This document shows positions 58,788-64,000 of a stretch of 64,000 nucleotides of DNA, piece by piece; positions within the stretch are counted from its first letter, which is position 1; every line of letters starts with the position of its first letter. The notes under the pieces are model-generated. The model made no database searches. It was not told where the DNA came from and worked only from the letters and a program-made list of their open reading frames with translations. Location: assembly GCA_021030905.1 (NCBI GenBank), contig JAGFMI010000005.1:620001-684000 (forward strand), written 5' to 3'. This DNA is from Pyrenula massariospora. Lineage: Eukaryota; Ascomycota; Eurotiomycetes; Pyrenulales; Pyrenulaceae. Made by a program: the position numbers and the translations under genes.

Positions 58788-60403
58788 GATGTACCGAGAT
58801 CCGTTTGTGGGAGAAGTCGGAGAAACGAATGTCCTTCAGATGTCCACGGTTCAAGTTTTTCCTGGCAAGCACGCAAAGTGACGAGGCAGCGAAGGTCTAG
58901 ACTCGAGAACGTCGTTCACTTGTCAGGTGGCCGCTGCCGCTGTGGAAGTCCACTTGGGAGGTTGAACCGCCCAAGATGTGGAGAAAAAAGCTCGAGCCGT
59001 CGGGGAAGAGGCCGGTGGAGTAGCTCTTAAGGTTGAGCACGAACCGGAGCCGGTCTCGATCGACCCTGGCCTGGTTAGGAGACGGTCATCGAGCAATCAA
59101 GACGAGGGGGCGAATGGAGGCGAAACGCAGAAAGGAGACAAAGCGGATGGCTGCCCGGCTGCCCAAGTGAAGGCTGGCTGGGTGCAGTGGAGAAGGAGAG
59201 GTTCCACGAGTCTTTGGGAGCAAGCGAGGGGAGCAAGCAGGAGAGGAGTGAGTGGTGTGCGGAGAGGGATTCAGCGCGGACGACGGATCAACCGCTGTTT
59301 GACCCTCTCCTTGCCTCGGACCTGCTCACCACTGACGCAGTCGTGGAGTTTCTTTTGTACCCGATACTTGGGTCCTTGGTCCCTGGAACCGGGCGATACA
59401 GGCAGACCCTGCGGAGTGGGGGGCGTTGGGCTTGTTTTATCTCTTTATCAGAGGTCACGACGGGCGAGATTCCAAACGATGTGTCAACCGGCGGGCTGTT
59501 AGAGGTTTGACGGTGGCATGGCAAAGCGCGCGTTATGACTCTAGGGGCCTGGTCTCAACAGCGATTTACCCAGACCACCGGAGCTGGCGAAAAGGTACAG
59601 AAGAGAAAGGCTCTTAAGGGCGATTGGTAAGGCCCGGCCGGATTACTAGTAGCTGCTCCCCTAAGACTTCTTCCGTCGTTCGATATCGCCGAGCAGAGCA
59701 GGTAGATGTACCTCTCCTGCACCCGCTCTCTTCAGTCACACCACTAGAAGCGACTTAAAATCCGGGCTTCCTCCTCCCCTTTCTGGTCAATGCAACTGTA
59801 CGAGGCCGTTATCAGGCACTGCGCTTCTGACCGGGCCCCCAAAAATAAAACCCCCATCCACGTGGGATATAGTCCAGTCGCTGCCACGTGGGTTAGCAGC
59901 TTCCCAAGTCAAACGCAATAGTAACATTGTTATCGTCCAGCAAGCGGGCAATCGTGCGACAGCTCAGCACTCGGGCTGATGATGATGACGACGAACGCAG
60001 ACAGCGCGCATGATGGAACGACTGCAGCGACCACATCTGCATACTGCCATCACGGTCCACAGGCGGACATGCGGTCAACCACGGGAGAGGATTCATTTTT
60101 CCTGCAGGTCGATCTCACCGACAGGCCGACGGAACGGCTCGTAAGTAAAACGAGCCTAGCTAACCCACGCCCGCATCCATCGCGGATCACGGGGGAAGCA
60201 CGGGAGCCACAGCCAAGCCTACATATTACGTAGAATGGATGGTCGTTGTCTGTCCTTTCTGCCTTGGAACAGGTCATTTGCATTTCAGAGACCGACGGCT
60301 ATTTGAGCAGCCCCCCACCAGTAAGCAGACGAGAAGTCTCGGGATTGGAGAAACCTTCGTCGTCTGTGCCGCATCTGCCAACTCCTGCTCGCGCCTATTC
60401 GCC
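58788..60403. other. Divergent region between rasB and the glutathione transferase gene
   Basis: About 1.6 kb with promoters of both genes. A plus-strand open frame at 58978-59502 is Arg/Gly-rich and overlaps other frames, which points to chance in GC-rich DNA. Confidence 0.4.
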
Positions 60404-61506
60404 ATGACAGCAGAACAGCCCGCCATCTACAAGCATTCGGACAATGATGGCCACTTTCGCAGGTTATTGCACCTCGCCGCTGGTCCGGTCGGTACAGCTA
60501 ACAAAGAAATTCAAGGAAGGACAGTGTTTTCCGTGATTTTGTCTCCAAGGATCCAACGTCGCCGTTCCCGGCGGAAGCAGGTAGATATGCACTTTATGTG
60601 AACTACGGATGCCCTTGGGCTCATCGTACTATTCTCGTAAGGAGACTGAAAGGCCTGGAATCTATCATCCAGTTGATTGTCACGGATCCTGAGTTAACGC
60701 CAGATGGCTGGTCTTTCAGCGGCATGTACGGCGCTGACAGAGAGGATCCTCTTTACGGATTCAAATACATCAAGCAGCTGTATCAGAAAGCCGATCCACA
60801 GTATAATGGCCGCTTTACCGTCCCCGTGCTGTGGGACAAGAAGAAAGAAACTGTTGTCAGCAACGAATCTAGTGAGATCATTCGCATGCTCTACTCGGAA
60901 TTCGACACCTTTCTCCCCGAGAACATGCGGGAGGCTGACAGGCCCGGCGGTGGCTTCTACCCAAATCACTTGAGGGCTCAGATCGATGAGATGAACGAGT
61001 GGGTTTACAACACTGTGAACAACGGTGTCTATAAGACGGGGTTCGCGACTACTCAAGAAGCTTATGACGCAAATCTATACCCGCTATTTGACTCCTTGGA
61101 TCGTTTGGAAAAGCATCTCAGTCGTCCCGAACATCAGCCTTACTTATTTGGCAAATATATAACCGAGGCGGATATCCGACTCTACACAACCATCGCACGT
61201 TTCGATGTAGCATACTATGCCATCTTCAAGGCGAATCTCAAAATGATCAGGCACGACTATCCGAACCTTCATCTATGGTTCCGAAGATTGTATTGGGATG
61301 AGTCGGAACGGACCAATGGTGGAGCGTTCAAGCAGACTAGCTTTTTTGAAATTGTGAGTCTCTGGGTTCGTCCTTGAATTTATTGTTTACCATATATCTA
61401 GTACAAATACGGCTATCTCCGATCCTTGGGCCGTGTTCATGGATCAGGAACTTCCGTCATCATCCCTGGCGGCCCGAAGCCTGATATATTGCCATTAGAT
61501 GACTGA
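60404..61506 (+). CDS. ECM4: ECM4/omega-type glutathione transferase (glutathionyl-hydroquinone reductase)
   Basis: Three exons (60404-60462, 60516-61353, 61402-61506) encode 333 residues. The thioredoxin-fold active site is YGCPWAHRTI with the catalytic Cys at residue 52, the CPWAH signature of Xi-class glutathionyl-hydroquinone reductases (yeast Ecm4/Gto2; E. coli YqjG). The N-terminal block HFRRKDSVFRDFVSKDPTS, restored by the first intron, and the later FTVPVLWDKKKETVVSNES and RPEHQPYLFGKYITEADIRL belong to the same family. The second intron separates FFEI from YKYGYLRSLG. The enzyme reduces glutathionyl-quinones and related conjugates and takes part in detoxification. Length is normal. 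No mitochondrial presequence follows the chosen ATG; a longer in-frame lead exists but is not supported. The upstream gene is rasB on the other strand. Confidence 0.92.
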
Positions 61507-61925
61507 GAACAGAAGATGCGCCAATTACGTTTCAGATTGTGCTTGCAATATTGACCCGTTTGTGCTCTGGCCGCAACCCGGTCGATACCTGTGCTGCAGG
61601 CGAGAAGGATAAATTGTTCTATTGATCAATTCATGATCTGCAAGAGGTAGTGATGTTGCGTACCTTAGCCTGCTGGTACTAATTATGACGCTCATCCCTC
61701 TGCCATTGATAGACGTGGTATATTTAGGTAGATGCTGTGTTGAGGTTTCTTGCTCAACATTCCACTGACGATCCGAGTCTGACTCCGATTGTAAGACTCC
61801 ATGGTCGACCGGTGAAAAATGCTCCGTAAAGATGCACGCATAACGCCACAGACTCGGCCCCGGCCAGACTGTGCTACTTTGCGATGCACTTGCATAGACG
61901 ATCGAGGACGCCTACCCTATACCGC
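61507..61925. other. Convergent 3' intergenic region
   Basis: About 0.4 kb between two convergent stops. No gene or repeat seen. Confidence 0.5.
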
Positions 61926-62708
61926 TCACGAAATCTCAAGCTTCCGTGCCAACGCCAGAAAACCATCTTGGTCCTCTGGTATCCATACATCCACCCAGCC
62001 CTCGTTCTTTACCTGTTCAATTTTCTCCCTACTCCACATCTCCTCACCTGGACGCTCCACATAGAATGCCTTGAACCCGCACGTCTTTGCGGCCTCTAGA
62101 TCAGAGAGGTGAGCAGCGACCATAGCACACTCCGCTGGTTCGAGCTCTAATTTCTCTGCACCACCCCGATAGACCAACGGAGAAGGTTTGTAGGCCCTGA
62201 ATTCCTCCGCGCTGGTGATCCGCTGGAATGGCAAGGGTCCTGTCTTTGCGAGATCGGACAATAGGGACAGATTTCCATTCGACAGCGAAGAAGTGAGATA
62301 CTGAAGATTTAGCTTCCCAATCCCCGCCGCGGCATCCGGCCACGCCCTCAAGAAGTGCCAGACCAGTGAGATTTCGCGGATCTGAAAATCGTCCCAAAGC
62401 CCCTCAAGCTCGAGCTCCCGCATTAATTCGAGAAAGGACCGGTAGTGGTGGTAATCGATAGACACAAATTCCGAATTCGGGTCATGATTGAGACAGAATT
62501 CATAGTACTTGAGGCGCCACTTTTGTGCCACGCTGCCCCAGTCATGGGCGGTCATTTCAGAGGCCCGCAGACGTACCGTTGATGGAATGGAGGAGGTGCT
62601 GGCGTTGAGGACTTCCTTACACTGCGTGTAGAGCGTGTCTGTCACGGTGGTACGCCAGTCGGTGCATGTTCCAAAGACGTCGAAGAAAAGGGCTTTGATA
62701 GTTGACAT
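61926..62708 (-). CDS. HAD-superfamily hydrolase, 2-haloacid dehalogenase type II-like
   Basis: An intronless gene of 260 residues. HAD motif I with the nucleophile Asp is ALFFDVFGTCTDWR (DVFGT near residue 10-14), motif II is LTSSLSNGN with the Ser-Asn pair, motif III is the Lys in FRAYKPSPLVY, and the last motif is VAAHLSDLEAAKTCGF with the Asp. Together these match the L-2-haloacid dehalogenase type II subgroup; fungal versions with AAHxxDL in motif IV are common and mostly untested. The FDVFGTxxDWR start has a Cys where many members have Val or Leu. A role in dehalogenation is not certain, because many such fungal proteins act on other small phosphate or halo substrates. The start is the ATG at 62708; an open lead upstream has no coding features. 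Confidence 0.88.
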   Translation of the reverse strand: MSTIKALFFDVFGTCTDWRTTVTDTLYTQCKEVLNASTSSIPSTVRLRASEMTAHDWGSVAQKWRLKYYEFCLNHDPNSEFVSIDYHHYRSFLELMRELELEGLWDDFQIREISLVWHFLRAWPDAAAGIGKLNLQYLTSSLSNGNLSLLSDLAKTGPLPFQRITSAEEFRAYKPSPLVYRGGAEKLELEPAECAMVAAHLSDLEAAKTCGFKAFYVERPGEEMWSREKIEQVKNEGWVDVWIPEDQDGFLALARKLEIS

Positions 62709-64000
62709 GATTGGCGGTGACTGCGCTCTCCTGACGGTCAAGATGCTACTTGACGGACAGAAAAGTGACGCACAAGTGATAAAGTGAGAAGAATCAAGAT
62801 TGAGACGACTCTGCCCAAGGAATAATCGGAACAGACACAGACTTACTATTGTGAGGAGCATGTGCAGCAGGTAAGCTCAGCTTTGCGGGTTCCGAGGTTT
62901 GAGCGTCGACCATGACTGTGGAGTGACGCGTCTGTATTCCTTTTCCTCTGGATGACCCCGCCAGCTCTCTTCCCAAGCAACATTGTCGCCAACCCATTCA
63001 CATTTGGAGGACCAGGGTGATCGTGAACTCAAACCATTGCAACTCTGCTGTGTATCTCAACCTCGTTCAGCCTAATCGAGGTAGTTCCTCGCCACGCCGC
63101 TGTGGCTATCATGGCTCTTGGCCCTCTCCAACCCCTCGTTTCGGCCGTGCTCACGGCACGTCCTGTCTGCCAACCTTGAGGAGAAAAATCAGCCTCAAAT
63201 GAATTGCCGGCATCCGTGGCCGAAAGCACTCATTTTATAAAGACGAGCTGTCGACCCACTAGCCACTGAGCCGTTCGACAATGGCGGGTGGCTGCATGCG
63301 TCACCTGCAGTCCACATCACGGAACGCAGGCCTTCCCTCCAGCTGAAATCAAATCTCCGCCTCGCCGCCCCTGGTTGATCTCATTTTATTTCTAAATACC
63401 TGGCAAGCCTGTATATGAATCTATAGACGTATAGTACAGTTTTCAAGACATGAAACCCTTTGAGGAAATATTGGCAAAAGGCTATCCATTCCGTACGTAT
63501 TAAAAGACTTATGATTGCCTGCACATCGCCTTGATTTACAGTTTGGGAGGGCATTGGGTATTCACAAAACCCTTTTCCTACGGTGACAGACAAAGGTCAA
63601 GCACGCTCGTGTTTGCCATCGGTCTCGATCCTTACCTGGTCCATCGTGATCGCACACGATCCCTCTTACAAGATTCCCGATGAGCTTTTAAGCTTTGCAT
63701 GTTGGCCCCAATCAAGCACGCTCTTGGGCCTTTGCAATATGAGCATCTGCGGTGATAGCACCTGCGGCTCACACGCATCACCGCAGACGATGTCTCCTGG
63801 TCAAAACTTTGCCATGGAGACATGTCTGAGATAGAGAATCACATCGAGATTTGCATCTCCGTAGTCCAGAGAGTTTGGAAGGTCAATTAAGGTGAATGAG
63901 GCCGCGTCAGACCAATCGCTGTTTTCGCTGTACGATCGCTGCAGGCTTTAGTTTCCGGGGGCACAGAGCAGAACGCGGCTCACCAAGCGGACGCGACGGG
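62709..64000. other. Intergenic to the right edge
   Basis: About 1.3 kb containing the promoter of the HAD gene and unassigned DNA. I looked for tRNA-like box B sequences and found none that hold up. Short open frames have no family features. Confidence 0.4.

Noticed and set aside
63230-63290. tRNA-like segment on the minus strand (CTCAGTGGCTAGTGG)
   Set aside because: An A-box-like string is present, but no B box GGTTCGANTCC or cloverleaf arms follow.
1-64000. A secondary-metabolite cluster, CRISPR array or other multi-gene system
   Set aside because: No polyketide synthase, NRPS, terpene cyclase, P450 group, transporter set or spaced direct repeats were seen; the genes are mostly unlinked core functions.

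Overview
The window is nuclear DNA of a filamentous ascomycete (Pezizomycotina). The evidence is dense protein genes with 44-165 bp introns carrying GT..AG ends and CTRAC-like branch points, an APSES regulator of the StuA type, a Zn2Cys6-type regulator tail, a RasB with the long fungal insert, a CCG-6-like GPI wall protein and a secreted GH12 glucanase. The class (Eurotiomycetes, Dothideomycetes, Leotiomycetes or other) cannot be settled by reading alone. I see no CRISPR array, rRNA, secure tRNA or intact mobile element.

Layout. 1-1634: 3' part of a fungal-specific transcription factor. 2652-3817: membrane-anchored short-chain dehydrogenase. 5388-10063 (-): large DEAH-box RNA helicase of the DHX29/YLR419W type, sharing a 427 bp divergent promoter with a small BRCT protein (10491-11505). 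11506-17069: gene-poor 5.5 kb holding the promoter and a uORF-bearing leader of stuA (17070-19168). 20283-32461: a run of three plus-strand growth genes, GCN1 (amino-acid starvation sensing), ribosomal protein L19 and mitochondrial serine hydroxymethyltransferase. 33176-34732 (-): mucin-like single-pass membrane protein with endocytic NPF/DPF motifs, divergent from an orphan ascomycete protein (36296-38455). 39199-39793 (-): small GPI-type wall protein. 41767-43281: two-hydrophobic-segment protein of unknown function. 44859-46429 (-): F-box-like protein. 48770-49615: GH12 xyloglucanase/endoglucanase. 50136-50481: minimal cytochrome b5. 50899-53247 (-) and 53832-55284 (+): a propionyl/acetyl-CoA-synthetase-like enzyme and a DAO-type FAD oxidoreductase sharing a divergent promoter with a duplicated TGACG-type box. 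58030-58787 (-): rasB. 60404-61506: ECM4-type glutathione transferase. 61926-62708 (-): 2-haloacid-dehalogenase-like HAD enzyme.

Most of this is ordinary core genome rather than a gene cluster. The stretch GCN1-RPL19-SHMT is thematically linked to translation and one-carbon/amino-acid supply, but separate promoters are expected and the link may be chance. The less ordinary points are the stuA leader with four short uORFs, an RPL19 start codon split by an intron so that unspliced RNA reads AUG-UAA, several stop-free in-frame introns, the unknown 432-residue membrane protein and the NPFxD-bearing sensor-like protein. All exon borders below were placed by eye from splice signals, frame and family similarity.
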